Notes: a model not told the origin generated them from the letters alone. A stretch of 64,000 bases of DNA from Polyangiaceae bacterium (GCA_015075635.1 JABTUA010000001.1:1922001-1986000), one strand, 5' to 3'; shown: positions 19,199-27,679, counted from the first letter of the stretch. Numbers and translations are program-made.

Positions 19199-20952
19199 CA
19201 GCGCCGCCCTCCCGCCAACGCGAGCGTCGTCTTCGGCGAGCGCTGCTCGCGGCAGGTGATACGGGCGAGGACGGACAGCCCGGGCGAGCAGCCGCGAGAC
19301 GCGAGCTTCTTGGCGCCGGCGTCGAGCCAGGTGTTGCGCATGTACTGGCTCAGCACCGGATGCGGGCGGTAGCCCCGGACGTAGGGGTGCCAGAGCTCGA
19401 AGTAGCTGTAGGTGTAGGTCGTGGCCCAGGGCGCCTCGCGCGCCACGATCTCCTCGGCCTTGCGATACAGAGACTTGCGTTCCTCGTCGTTGGTGGAGCG
19501 TCGCGCCCGCTCGAGGACGTCGTCGAAGTCCTTGTCGGAGAAGAAGGCCGCGTTCTGGCTCTCCTCGTCTTGGATGGCCTTCGTGGCCAGGATGGGCTCG
19601 AAGAAGGTCGAGGGGTCCGGGAAGTCCGCGTGCCAACCGGAGAAGCCCATGGGTACGGTCTTGCGCCGTCCGGAGCGGGCCAGGAACGTGGGCCAGCCGA
19701 CCACTTGGATCTTGATGCGGATGCCGATCTTGGCGAGCTGCTGCTGGTAGACCTCGCCGGCGGTCTGCGCGAACGAGTCGAGCATGGCCAGGTAGGGGAT
19801 CTCGTGCGGGTAGCCGCCCTGGCCGGTCTTCGGATCGTACGGGTAGCCGGCGAGGCGCATTTCCTCGAGCGCCTGCTGGTAGTCGTAGGCCTGCTGGGGA
19901 TACCCAGGCTCCGGGGCAATGAGCACGTTGGGCACCATCTTGGCGTGGCCGCGCACGTGCCCCGGCCGCACGCTCGCCAGCTGCTCGCGATCGATGGCGT
20001 AGCTGACGGCGCGTCGAAAATGGCGGTTGTCGAACGGCGGCATCTCCGTGTTCATGAAGATGCCGCCGGTGGTCAGCGAGGGCTCCCACTCGCCGCGGCC
20101 GTGCCAGGCCGGGCTCGTGCGGTAGAGCATGCTGTCCGCCTCGCCGAGCTCGCGGATGTAGTCGATGTCGCCCTGCTCGAACTTGAAGCGCTGGGTGAAG
20201 GTCTGCATCGACAAGTACCAGTCGATGCCGTCGAGGTAGGGCTTGCCTTTGTCCCAGTAGCCCTCGTGCCGGACCATCTTGATGATCTGGCCGTTCTCGA
20301 AGCGCGTGACCTTGAACGGGCCGGCCCCGCAGGGTTGACCGGCGAAGCTGCGCTCCCAGACCTTGCCGGCGCTCTTGCAGACCGGGGCCACGATGGGCAG
20401 CGCCATGATGTGCAGGAAGGTGGCGTCGGGCTCGCTGAGCTCGACGGCGATCTGGTAATCGCCTTCGACCTTCACGCCCGTGAGCTCTTCGGCCTTGCCG
20501 TCGTGGTAGGCGGTGTAGCCGACGATTCGCTCGTAATACGAGGGCACCGGGCACGGGGTCTTGACGTGGAGCGCGCGCTCGATGCTGCGCTTCACGTCGG
20601 CGGCGGTGAGCTCGGTGCCGTCGTGGAAGGTGACGCCGCGCCGGAGCGGGAACACGTAGCGCTTGCCGTCGGGAGCGATGTCCACGCGCTCGGCCAGCAC
20701 GGGAACGATCTTGCCGCTGTCGTCGTAGCTGACCAGGCCGTCGTAGATCAGCGACTCGATGGCGCTGGCCGCGGTGTCGAAGGCCGTCGCCGCGTCGAGG
20801 CCGCGCACGTCGGTGAAGAAGGCCGTGCGCAGGACGCCCCCGCGCTGGGGCGGGCCCTCACGCTCCTGGCCGATGGGCGGCGCCACACCCGAGCGGCAGC
20901 CCGAGAGCAGGAGCAGCACCGCGAGCTCAGTCCTCGTGCGGATCCAGCGCAT
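19198..20952 (-). CDS. Peptide ABC transporter substrate-binding lipoprotein
   Basis: A 584-residue member of the SBP_bac_5 (DppA/OppA) family. The signal peptide ends in LLLLSGC, so Cys19 is lipidated and the protein is tethered in the periplasm. Family features are LAERVDIAPDGKRYVFPLRR near residue 87 and FHDGTELTAADV after it, and FRRAVSYAIDREQL in the second lobe. It captures peptides or similar ligands and hands them to the two flanking permeases. It overlaps the upstream permease gene by 26 bases and the downstream one by one base. The C-terminal 40 residues are richer in Cys and Arg than the family norm. Confidence 0.92.
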   Translation of the reverse strand: MRWIRTRTELAVLLLLSGCRSGVAPPIGQEREGPPQRGGVLRTAFFTDVRGLDAATAFDTAASAIESLIYDGLVSYDDSGKIVPVLAERVDIAPDGKRYVFPLRRGVTFHDGTELTAADVKRSIERALHVKTPCPVPSYYERIVGYTAYHDGKAEELTGVKVEGDYQIAVELSEPDATFLHIMALPIVAPVCKSAGKVWERSFAGQPCGAGPFKVTRFENGQIIKMVRHEGYWDKGKPYLDGIDWYLSMQTFTQRFKFEQGDIDYIRELGEADSMLYRTSPAWHGRGEWEPSLTTGGIFMNTEMPPFDNRHFRRAVSYAIDREQLASVRPGHVRGHAKMVPNVLIAPEPGYPQQAYDYQQALEEMRLAGYPYDPKTGQGGYPHEIPYLAMLDSFAQTAGEVYQQQLAKIGIRIKIQVVGWPTFLARSGRRKTVPMGFSGWHADFPDPSTFFEPILATKAIQDEESQNAAFFSDKDFDDVLERARRSTNDEERKSLYRKAEEIVAREAPWATTYTYSYFELWHPYVRGYRPHPVLSQYMRNTWLDAGAKKLASRGCSPGLSVLARITCREQRSPKTTLALAGGRR

Positions 20953-21793
20953 CGCGCAGCCCTTCTCCCAGCAGGTTGAAGCCCAGCACGGCCAGGAAGA
21001 TCATGATGCCGGGTGCGAGCACCAGGCGCGGCGCGACGGTGTAGAACCGCTGGCCCTCGAGCAGCATGCGCCCCCAAGTCGCGATTGGCGGCGGCAGCCC
21101 CACTTGCAGGTACGAGAGCACGCTCTCCGCGATGATCATCTGCGCAACCGACGCCGAGGCGATCACGATCAGGGGGCCCGCCACGTTGGGCAAGATGTGG
21201 CGCAGGAGGATCGCCGGGGTGGACTGCCCTAGCGCGCGCGAGGCGACGATGAAGTCCAGGTGCCGGACTTGGATGGTCTTGCTGCGGATGATGCGAGCCG
21301 TGCCGAACCAGCTGGTCAGCCCGAGCACCATCAAGATGGTCACGATGGTGGTGTCTCCTACCGCCGCGCCGATGGCCATGACCAGGAGCAGGTAGGGGAA
21401 GCTCAAGCCCACGTCGACCAGGCGCATCAGGAAGGTGTCGAGCCCTTGGGCGCGCGTTCCTTCGGCGTAGCCGCTGAAGAGCCCGACGGCCGCTCCCACC
21501 ACGATGCTGATGGTGGTGGCGAAGAACGCCACCAGGAGCGAGACCCGCGCGCCGTGCGCGAGCCGGCTGAAGGAGTCTCGGAGCAGCGGATCCACTCCCA
21601 AGAGGTGGTTCGCGCTCGGGCCGACCAGCGCGCCGCTCGCCTCCCGCCCGGCGTCGAAGTCGCTCGTATTGGGATCGTGCCCGGCGAACACTGGACCGAG
21701 CAGCGCGAACAGCACCAAGAGCGCCACCAGGCCCGTGCCGAGCACGGCGCCTCGATTCTTCTTGAAGCGTCGGAAGGCTCGGGGGTCGAACAT
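20927..21793 (-). CDS. Peptide/nickel-type ABC transporter permease (DppC/OppC family)
   Basis: A 288-residue permease. The ATG at 21793 begins MFDPRAFRRFKKNRG, a normal OppC-like amphipathic start; the frame continues upstream but with a basic, non-family sequence. Family marks are HLLGVDPLLRDSFSRLAHGA in the first periplasmic/membrane region and the EAA loop DFIVASRALGQSTPAILLRH. Membrane segments are predicted near 20-40, 85-110, 120-140, 150-170, 215-235 and 255-275. It is the first gene of a three-gene operon (DppC-like, binding protein, DppB-like). Confidence 0.92.
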   Translation of the reverse strand: MFDPRAFRRFKKNRGAVLGTGLVALLVLFALLGPVFAGHDPNTSDFDAGREASGALVGPSANHLLGVDPLLRDSFSRLAHGARVSLLVAFFATTISIVVGAAVGLFSGYAEGTRAQGLDTFLMRLVDVGLSFPYLLLVMAIGAAVGDTTIVTILMVLGLTSWFGTARIIRSKTIQVRHLDFIVASRALGQSTPAILLRHILPNVAGPLIVIASASVAQMIIAESVLSYLQVGLPPPIATWGRMLLEGQRFYTVAPRLVLAPGIMIFLAVLGFNLLGEGLRDALDPHED

Positions 21794-21846
21794 GGCGCGG
21801 GCGGGACGCTTCTTCTTACCCTCACTCCGTCCCAGTCGAAAGACGC

Positions 21847-22677
21847 TCAGCGCTCGTCGCCGAGGAAGCGCCGGATCACCGCGCCGGTTTCCTGGGGGCG
21901 CTCCTCCTGGGGGCAATGGCCGGCGTCCAGGAGCTCCAGGCGTGCGCCGCGGATTTCGCGAGCCAGACGCTGCCCGAAGGCTGCCGGACAGATGCGGTCG
22001 TGCCGGCCCCAGACTACCAGGGTAGGGGTCTCGATCCGTGGAGTGAGCGCGGCCACGGCGCGCGCGTCGGCGGTCGCGCGCAACGTTGCCAGAGCGCTGC
22101 CGCGAGCAGCTGGCGTGTTGAACAGGTCGTAGTAGCGATCGATTCGCGCGTCTTCGAGCCGGGCGTCGGGAGCGAGCAACGTTCGGCGGAAGAAGGCGCG
22201 GAACGCCACCCGACCCGCGAGCTGCTTGACCACCAAGCTGCCGAGCACCGGCACCTGAGCCAGGCGCGTGGCCAAGCTGGGCGCGAGCTCGTTCCAGGCC
22301 GCGTCGAGCAAGACCAGCTTGCTCACCAGCTCGGGGTGTCGCGCGGCGAGCGCGATGGCGATGGCCCCACCGAGTCCCTGACCGACCACGGTTGCTCGTC
22401 CGAGCCCGAGCCCCCCGTACAGGTCCACGATGGCGTCGGTGAAGGCGTCGATGTCGTAGGCGAAGCGCCCGGTCGGTGGCTTCTCGCTCTCACCGAAACC
22501 CGGCAGATCCGGAGTGACGTGATGGAATCCCTCGCCGAGCAGTCGGGTCAGCTTCTGCCAGGTCGAATGGTCCAAATACAACCCGTGCAGGTACAACACG
22601 GAAGGACCCGTTCCGTCTTCAGCCACGCGCAGTCGAACGCCGCGTGCCAAGACGTCGCGGTAGACCCGCTCGCCCAT
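21847..22677 (-). CDS. Alpha/beta-hydrolase fold protein without the usual nucleophile
   Basis: A 276-residue protein with the alpha/beta-hydrolase order: oxyanion loop HGLYLDHSTW near residue 31, DLPGFGES near 57, nucleophile elbow near 99, acid loop WGRHDRICP and terminal His in AGHCPQEERP. The elbow reads VVGQGLGGAIA, with Gly101 where Ser (or Asp/Cys) would be the nucleophile, while the acid and His remain. It may have lost hydrolase activity, use another chemistry, or act in binding. It lies 53 bases after the permease start but may belong to a separate unit. Confidence 0.8.
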   Translation of the reverse strand: MGERVYRDVLARGVRLRVAEDGTGPSVLYLHGLYLDHSTWQKLTRLLGEGFHHVTPDLPGFGESEKPPTGRFAYDIDAFTDAIVDLYGGLGLGRATVVGQGLGGAIAIALAARHPELVSKLVLLDAAWNELAPSLATRLAQVPVLGSLVVKQLAGRVAFRAFFRRTLLAPDARLEDARIDRYYDLFNTPAARGSALATLRATADARAVAALTPRIETPTLVVWGRHDRICPAAFGQRLAREIRGARLELLDAGHCPQEERPQETGAVIRRFLGDER

Positions 22678-22724
22678 GGGGCGGAGCCTACCACTGCTCG
22701 GTTCCCATCCCGGGGAGTGCCGTG

Positions 22725-23027
22725 ATGTCGCGTGCCTGCGCGCCTGCGGTCTCCCGTGCGTGCAGGTTCGCGTGCGAGCGCGAGTGCGAGTGCGAGTGCG
22801 AACGCGAGTGCGATTGTGAGTGCGAGTGCGATTGTGAGTGCGAACGCGAGTGCGGGCGCGATTGCGAGTGCGGGCGCGATTGCGAGTGCGAGTGCGGGCG
22901 CGATTGCGAGTGCGGGCGCGATTGCGATTGCGAGTGCGATTGCGATTGCGATTGTGAGTGCGAGCGCGATTGCGAGTGCGGCTGCAAGCGCGGCTGCGGC
23001 TGCGGCTGCAGGTGGAGGAGCGGGTAG
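22725..23027 (+). CDS. Possible Cys/acidic repeat protein (doubtful)
   Basis: A 100-codon frame starts at an ATG 7 bases after GGGGAG. It encodes a run in which Cys alternates with Glu, Asp or Arg for about 75 residues, ending in GCGCGCRW. In this frame many differences between repeat units fall at third codon positions (TGC/TGT, GAG/GAT, GAG/GAA), which would fit selection on a Cys-acidic pattern. Other frames across the same repeat are also open and no homologue is known to me, so it may simply be an artefact of the hexamer. If real, dense Cys and Asp/Glu would suggest metal binding. Confidence 0.2.
   Translation: MSRACAPAVSRACRFACERECECECERECDCECECDCECERECGRDCECGRDCECECGRDCECGRDCDCECDCDCDCECERDCECGCKRGCGCGCRWRSG
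22774..23013 (+). repeat. Imperfect hexanucleotide tandem repeat (GCGAGT/GCGATT type)
   Basis: About 40 head-to-tail units of a 6-base motif, mostly GCGAGT with variants GCGATT, GTGAGT, GCGAAC and GCGGGC, ending in GCGGCT units. Because the period is a multiple of three, each frame gives a two-residue repeat. The array overlaps no well-supported gene and is a likely site of length variation. Confidence 0.9.
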
Positions 23028-23348
23028 GGGTGCGCGTGCGCGCCTCCGCCGGGCACGACCGGATCGAAACGGAGCGGGTTGGGGACGGAGCCGGAGCGGT
23101 CCGAGACGCAGCACTGCGATTGATCGCGAGCGGCAGCGTGCGGCTCGCTCTCGCGTTCCCGAAACTCGAGCAGCGGCAGCGCGCTGTCAGAAGGCGGTGA
23201 GCGGTGCGCCTCGCGCTCGGGTACCCAACACGGGGACGAGAGCGAGGGTGTCGGGCTCCACGTTCGGGTGCTGTCAAGCGAGATCGTGCTCGCGCTTCCG
23301 TCACAGCGCCGCAGTTTGCGCGCCTCGCGCCCGAGCGCGCGAGGTAGT

Positions 23349-23550
23349 TCCATCTGAGTCCATGTGTGATGGAGTGGGGAATGGACATTCACCTGCACAC
23401 GCGTGCGCGTTCACTCGTGCAGCACTCGGCGTGCTCGACCCGTTTAACGATGTAGTTCCATGTGCGCATGGACAGTGAATCAGCTCCATGGACAAGTCCT
23501 CTGCTGTGACAATAAATGTCTCATCTGTGCGCTGCTCCCGCGTCCATGGA
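23349..23550. promoter_or_regulatory. Cluster of TCCAT/ATGGA palindromes
   Basis: The pentamer TCCAT and its complement ATGGA recur as inverted pairs. They are TCCAT-N5-ATGGA at 23359-23373 (flanked by another TCCAT at 23349 and ATGGA at 23381), TCCAT-N6-ATGGA at 23457-23472, and the compact palindrome TCCATGGA at 23485-23492 and 23543-23550. GTAGTTCCAT is also repeated exactly at 23344 and 23452. Four such sites in 200 bases ahead of a regulator gene suggest operators for that regulator or another dimeric protein. Confidence 0.5.
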
Positions 23551-23590
23551 GCGGCCCCGGTTCGACTGCAAAAAAAATGGGGGAAAGGGT

Positions 23591-23619
23591 TTTGGGTGAT
23601 CCACTCAATAGAATATATT
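23591..23619 (+). promoter_or_regulatory. Possible promoter of the MerR-type gene
   Basis: A TATATT box at 23614-23619 in an AT-rich patch has TTTGGG 17 bases upstream (23591-23596) as a weak -35. The start codon at 23667 would be about 40 bases downstream of the transcription start. The poor -35 would fit an activator-dependent promoter. Confidence 0.3.
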
Positions 23620-23666
23620 CGCTCGCGTCGGAGGGTGCCGCGCCGCGGCGTTCCGACGAGAGCGCC

Positions 23667-24185
23667 ATGCCGGGATTCGACGACGCCACGTTGACCAAGA
23701 TCGAGCGGGAGCACCCCACCGGTCTGACCTCGGCCGAGATCCTGGACCTCTTCGCGACCCATGGCGTGACCCTCTCGGAGGCCACCCTGCGTAAGTACGT
23801 GCAGCTCGGGCTTCTGCCCCGCAGCGTCCGGGTGGGCAAGAAGGGCAAGCACCAGGGCTCCCAGGGCATCTACCCGGTGGGCGTCGTGCGGCAGATCCTG
23901 CGCATCAAGCAGATGATGTCGGAGAGCTACACCATCGAACAGATCCAACGCGAGTTCCTGTTCATGCGCAGCGACCTGCAGGCGCTCGAGCAGACGTTGG
24001 ACGGGCTGTTCGACAAGCTCGGGCGGATCGTCGGCGACAAGAAGCGCGGGGAGGCGACGGCGAAGGCCGTGGCCCGGGACGTGAGCGACGCGCGCACGCT
24101 CAGCAAAGACTTGCTGGCCCGGCTCGGGGCCATCGAATCGCGGCTCACGTCGCGGGCGAAGATCGAGAGGGCTGTGGCTTCATGA
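23667..24185 (+). CDS. MerR-type HTH transcriptional regulator
   Basis: A 172-residue protein with a winged-helix domain of the MerR type at about residues 18-90. It reads LTSAEILDLFATHGVTLSEA, then LRKYVQLGLLPRSVRVG and QGIYPVGVVRQILRIKQMM, the order of HTH, wing and linker. A helical dimerisation region follows (about 90-172) with no Cys or effector-domain signature, so the signal sensed is unknown. The ATG at 23667 is chosen because the upstream frame has no protein-like sequence and overlaps the palindrome region. The sigma region 4-like gene follows in the same direction after 218 bases. Confidence 0.8.
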   Translation: MPGFDDATLTKIEREHPTGLTSAEILDLFATHGVTLSEATLRKYVQLGLLPRSVRVGKKGKHQGSQGIYPVGVVRQILRIKQMMSESYTIEQIQREFLFMRSDLQALEQTLDGLFDKLGRIVGDKKRGEATAKAVARDVSDARTLSKDLLARLGAIESRLTSRAKIERAVAS

Positions 24186-24403
24186 TGGAACATTGCGGAA
24201 GGTACCCGGGGGAACAGCTGACTTAGCGCGGCGCCGAGCAGGGGAACCCAGCGTGGGACGGCAGGCTCGTCACACGAAGGGCACGGTGTCGCGGGTGTGT
24301 GAGGAAGAGTCGAGGCGAAAACCACGTGATCGGGACAGGCACCCGGCCGCGACGGGGATCGTGCGTGCACAAGAGCGGAAACGGGAAGTTCTGGAGGCAG
24401 GCC

Positions 24404-25075
24404 ATGGATTCGAACAAGCAGGGCGGCACGCCCGATACGTCGATGAGCGAGACCCAAGTAGAGCCCGAGACGGAGGGCGCGACCGCCCTCGCTCTAGCGC
24501 CGGAGGGTGAGGCGATCACGCGGGAGCAACGCCGTTCGCGCCGCAAGCGTGACGTGCGCGCCCGCACCATCAGCGTCAAGCGCATGACCAAGCGCGAGCT
24601 GGAGATCGGCCGGCTGCTCTACCCGGAGACCGACTACGAGAAACCGCGCTCGCGCGCCGAGTGCGCCGAGGGTCCGCGGCCTTGCCCTTACGTTTCCTGC
24701 AAGCACCACCTCTACATCGACGTCTCCCCGCGCACCGGCGCCATCAAGCTCAACTTCCCCGACCTCGAGGTCTGGGAGCTCAACGAGTCTTGCGCGCTGG
24801 ACGTGGCCGACCGTGGTGGAACGACGCTGGAGGACGTGGGAGCAATCATGAATCTGACGCGCGAGCGGATCCGTCAAGTCGAGGTGAAGGCACTGGCCAA
24901 GCTGGAGGCCCTGCGCGACATGATGGCGCTGCGCGACTACGTGGACGAGGGCCCGGTGGGCAAGCGTCGCCTGCCGCAGCTGACCAAGTCGGACCTGGCC
25001 CCCAAGCCGGAGCTCGACGACGACAGCGACGAGTTCGACGGCGACGACGCGGACTTCGACGCCCTGGACGCCTGA
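24404..25075 (+). CDS. Sigma-70 region 4-like DNA-binding protein with a Cys motif
   Basis: A 223-residue protein. The ATG at 24404 follows a clear site (CTGGAGGCAGG). The C-terminal half has the sigma region 4 helix-turn-helix ([20 protein letters not shown], about residues 139-160, then VEVKALAKL), but there is no region 2 or 3 for core polymerase and -10 binding. In front of the HTH is a Cys/His cluster (Cys87, Cys94, Cys99, His101, His102 in [14 protein letters not shown]) and Cys130 in [11 protein letters not shown], possibly a metal site. The N-terminus is acidic then strongly basic ([17 protein letters not shown]) and the C-terminus ends in a run of Asp/Glu. It probably binds DNA as a regulator rather than a full sigma factor. 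The gap before it (24186-24403) shows no clear promoter. Confidence 0.8.
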   Translation: MDSNKQGGTPDTSMSETQVEPETEGATALALAPEGEAITREQRRSRRKRDVRARTISVKRMTKRELEIGRLLYPETDYEKPRSRAECAEGPRPCPYVSCKHHLYIDVSPRTGAIKLNFPDLEVWELNESCALDVADRGGTTLEDVGAIMNLTRERIRQVEVKALAKLEALRDMMALRDYVDEGPVGKRRLPQLTKSDLAPKPELDDDSDEFDGDDADFDALDA

Positions 25076-25103
25076 CGCGCGAACGCGCCTGCGCCAGCTC
25101 CGG

Positions 25104-26183
25104 TCAGCCCCGTAGTGCCTGCACGGTGCGGAGGAAGCTCTTGCCGAGGATCTTCTGCACCGTGTCGGGATCCATGCCGGCGTCGAGCATGAGCTGAACC
25201 AGCCTCGGCAGCTCCAGGCACGTCGGCATGTCCCGAGGCGGCCAGATCGCGCCGTCCCAGTCGCTGCCGAGGGAGGCGTGGTCGGCGCCCACGGTGCTCA
25301 CGATGTGCTGGAGGTGGCGCACGATGCTGGTCGCCTTGCCGCCGAGCAGCGGGTCGCCGAGGAAGCTCGACTGGTACATCACCCCGATGGTGCCGCCGGT
25401 GTCGGCCACGGCGCGGAGCTGATCGTCGTCCAGGTTGCGCCAGTGCTCGAACACGCCGGAGACGCCGGTGTGCGTGACCATGAGCGGCTGGGACTTGTCG
25501 TGGACCTCGACCGCGTCCCAGAAACCACGCTTGCTGATGTGGGCCAGGTCCACGAAGAGCTTCCGGGCGTTCAGCCCTCGCACGTACTCCCGCCCGCGGC
25601 CCGTGAGGCCCGTGTCGCGCCTCGAGGCGAGCGGCGAGCTGGTCACGCCCAGGCTGGACGACGACAGGTGCACCACCGTCACTCGCAGCACGAGGCCGGG
25701 CGGGATGCGGTCGAGGGCATCAGGCGCCACGTCGAGCGCGTTGCCGCCCTGGATGCCGATGAACGCGGCGTGCTGGCCGCGGGCGCGCGCGGCGCGATAT
25801 TCCGCCACGTTCGTGACCACGGCGAACTGCTCCGGCACGCGCGCAAACTGGGCGCGGAGCTCGGCCAGGTTTCGGACGAAGGTGTCGGCCCGAGACTCGG
25901 CGCTCCGCGCGGGGTTGGTGGTGATGACCCAGGTGGCGCCGGAGAGCTGCGCCTCGAGCACGCGGGGAAAGTCCACCTGGCTGTAGAAGCGGGCGCCGAA
26001 CAGGCCGTGACCGTGGCGTCGGGTCAGGTCGTAGCCGGCGACCCGGTGCCAGATGAACGAGTCGACGTGGAGGTCGATGACGTCACTCGAGAGGTAGAGC
26101 TCGACGGCCTCCCGGGAGATGCCCAAGCGTTTGGCCCAGCCGGCCGGGTCTTGCCGGTGGTCCTCGAAGACGAGCGCGCCCAT
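25104..26183 (-). CDS. Membrane dipeptidase (renal dipeptidase, M19) homologue
   Basis: A 359-residue TIM-barrel metallopeptidase homologue; the family cleaves dipeptides with two zinc ions. The ATG at 26183 (MGALVFED) is used, with a GTG three codons earlier also possible. Zinc-site motifs seen are His39-x-Asp41 (DLHVDSF), a His in VDLAHIS, a His in VTHTGVSG and Asp in GSDWDG. The bridging Glu of the family (usually GxEGG) is replaced by Gln145 in FIGIQGGNALD, which should weaken or alter metal binding. There is no signal peptide, so it appears cytoplasmic. Confidence 0.85.
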   Translation of the reverse strand: MGALVFEDHRQDPAGWAKRLGISREAVELYLSSDVIDLHVDSFIWHRVAGYDLTRRHGHGLFGARFYSQVDFPRVLEAQLSGATWVITTNPARSAESRADTFVRNLAELRAQFARVPEQFAVVTNVAEYRAARARGQHAAFIGIQGGNALDVAPDALDRIPPGLVLRVTVVHLSSSSLGVTSSPLASRRDTGLTGRGREYVRGLNARKLFVDLAHISKRGFWDAVEVHDKSQPLMVTHTGVSGVFEHWRNLDDDQLRAVADTGGTIGVMYQSSFLGDPLLGGKATSIVRHLQHIVSTVGADHASLGSDWDGAIWPPRDMPTCLELPRLVQLMLDAGMDPDTVQKILGKSFLRTVQALRG

Positions 26184-26218
26184 GGGGCTCACCCCATAGC
26201 GCGCCCGCCGGAGCGAGG

Positions 26219-26526
<308 letters not shown>

Positions 26527-26530
<4 letters not shown>

Positions 26531-27609
26531 GCCACACCTCCCAAACTGGAAATCTCCGAAGTCGAATTTCCGAGCAGCTCGTCCACGACGTGGTCGTAGT
26601 CGCACGCGGCGCTCGATTCCGGTGCGTATTCGAACAGGGTCTTGCCCTCGGCCGGCGCCTCCTTGACCTTGATGGTCTGGCGCACCGGCGGCAGGCAGCG
26701 CTCGCCGAAGTGCTCGCGCAGGGTCGCCAGGGCTTCGTGGCAGATGCGCGCCCGCGCGTCGAACTGCGTCGGCAGGACGCCCCACAGCGCCACCTTGTGG
26801 CCGAGCAGCCGGTTGACCTGGCGGATGGTGCGCAGCACTTGGCGCACGCCGATCAGCGACAGGTAGTCGCAGGCGACCGGACACAGCACGGAGTCGGCGA
26901 AGACGAGCGCGTTCTGGTTCATCAGCGAGAGGCTCGGCGAGCAGTCCACGATCACGAAGTCGTATTGGTGGCGGGCGGGTGCCAGGCGCTCGGCCAGCAC
27001 GCGATCGCGCTGGCGGCGACCTGCGAGGTAGAGCTCCGCGGCCGCCAGCGTCTCGTTGGCGGGGAGCACGTCGAGGCCCGGGCGCGCGCTCACCACCGCG
27101 TCCGCGACCGGCAGCCCCATCACCAGCACGTGGTAGAGCGAGCGCTCCGAGGAGAGCGCCAGCGAAGCCCCCACGTTGCCCTGGCCGTCGGTGTCCACCA
27201 GGAGCACCTTCGAGCCGCGGGCGGCGAGGCCCGCGGCCACGCTCACCGCGGTGGTGGTCTTGCCCGTGCCGCCCTTGTGGTTGAAGACCGCGAGCACGCG
27301 GGCAGAGCGCCCCTCTGCCGGAGGCGCTGCGACGGCGGGGCGTCGTGCCCCTTCGGCGACGCGCGCTCGGCACAGCTCGCTGCACGCGTAGCGCCGTTGC
27401 CCGCCGAGGTAGAACACCTGCGCGGCAAGCTCGACGGCGAACTCCGAGCCGCAGGCGTCGCAGAGGACCTTCCCGCTGGCGCTCCGCGACAAACAGGCCT
27501 GGGAGCAGAAGAACGCCAGCGCGTCGGCGCCGTCGCAGGTCCGCACTTCCATCTGGTAGCGGAACTGAACCTGAAACTCGGTCTGGCAGATGCTACAGCT
27601 TCGGCGCAT
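26527..27609 (-). CDS. ParA-family ATPase with a duplicated N-terminal zinc finger
   Basis: A 360-residue protein. Residues 1-85 hold two copies of a CxxC...CxxxC pattern: Cys5/Cys8 with Cys35/Cys39, then Cys50/Cys53 with Cys76/Cys80, like tandem TRASH- or MYND-type fingers. The ATPase follows, with deviant Walker A KGGTGKTTT (112-120), Walker A' VDTDGQGN and Walker B VIVDCSP. ParA proteins form ATP-dependent dimers that move DNA or protein cargo over the nucleoid. The next gene encodes an RHH protein, overlapping by four bases, as in partition operons. The fused zinc fingers are not a normal ParA feature. A promoter lies just upstream; the neighbours are ordinary chromosomal genes. Confidence 0.88.
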
Positions 27610-27626
27610 GGGGCGAGGCGCTTCCG

Positions 27627-27656
27627 GTTATCGAAGCGTGCTCGACCGGATGTCAT
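27627..27656 (-). promoter_or_regulatory. Sigma-70-like promoter of the parA-like operon
   Basis: On the minus strand ATGACA (27651-27656) and GATAAC (27627-27632) are separated by 18 bases. Transcription would start near 27620, only about 11 bases before the parA-like ATG. The -10 lies in a CTTC-N8-GAAG inverted repeat (27621-27636), a possible operator for the RHH protein. Confidence 0.45.
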
Positions 27657-27675
27657 GGCCCCCCGATCAGGGCCA
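27656..27675 (-). terminator. Hairpin after folA
   Basis: TGGCCC at 27656-27661 pairs with GGGCCA at 27670-27675 over an 8-base loop, starting five bases beyond the folA stop. It may end the purH-folA message, just ahead of the parA-like promoter. No T tract. Confidence 0.4.
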
Positions 27676-27679
27676 AGTT

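Larger units (their letters stand above)
22678..23666. other. Long intergenic region with repeat and palindromes
   Basis: This 989-base stretch between the hydrolase and the MerR-type gene is the only long gap in the window. The first third (about 22774-23013) is a hexanucleotide repeat. The middle (23014-23340) shows nothing I can interpret. The last third (23340-23620) is noticeably less GC-rich, contains several TCCAT/ATGGA palindromes, a run of eight A and a TATATT box, and looks regulatory. Open frames crossing it are mostly explained by the stop-free repeat. Confidence 0.7.

Noticed and set aside
22774-23013. CRISPR array
   Set aside because: The unit is 6 bases with no spacers and no cas genes are nearby.
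22688-23478. Open frames on both strands over the hexanucleotide repeat
   Set aside because: The repeat lacks stops in several frames, so open length means little; only the RBS-led frame at 22725 is kept, as doubtful.
24186-24403. ECF-type promoter with GGAAC boxes
   Set aside because: Several GGAAC motifs occur, but none has a CGTC/CGTT at the right distance.
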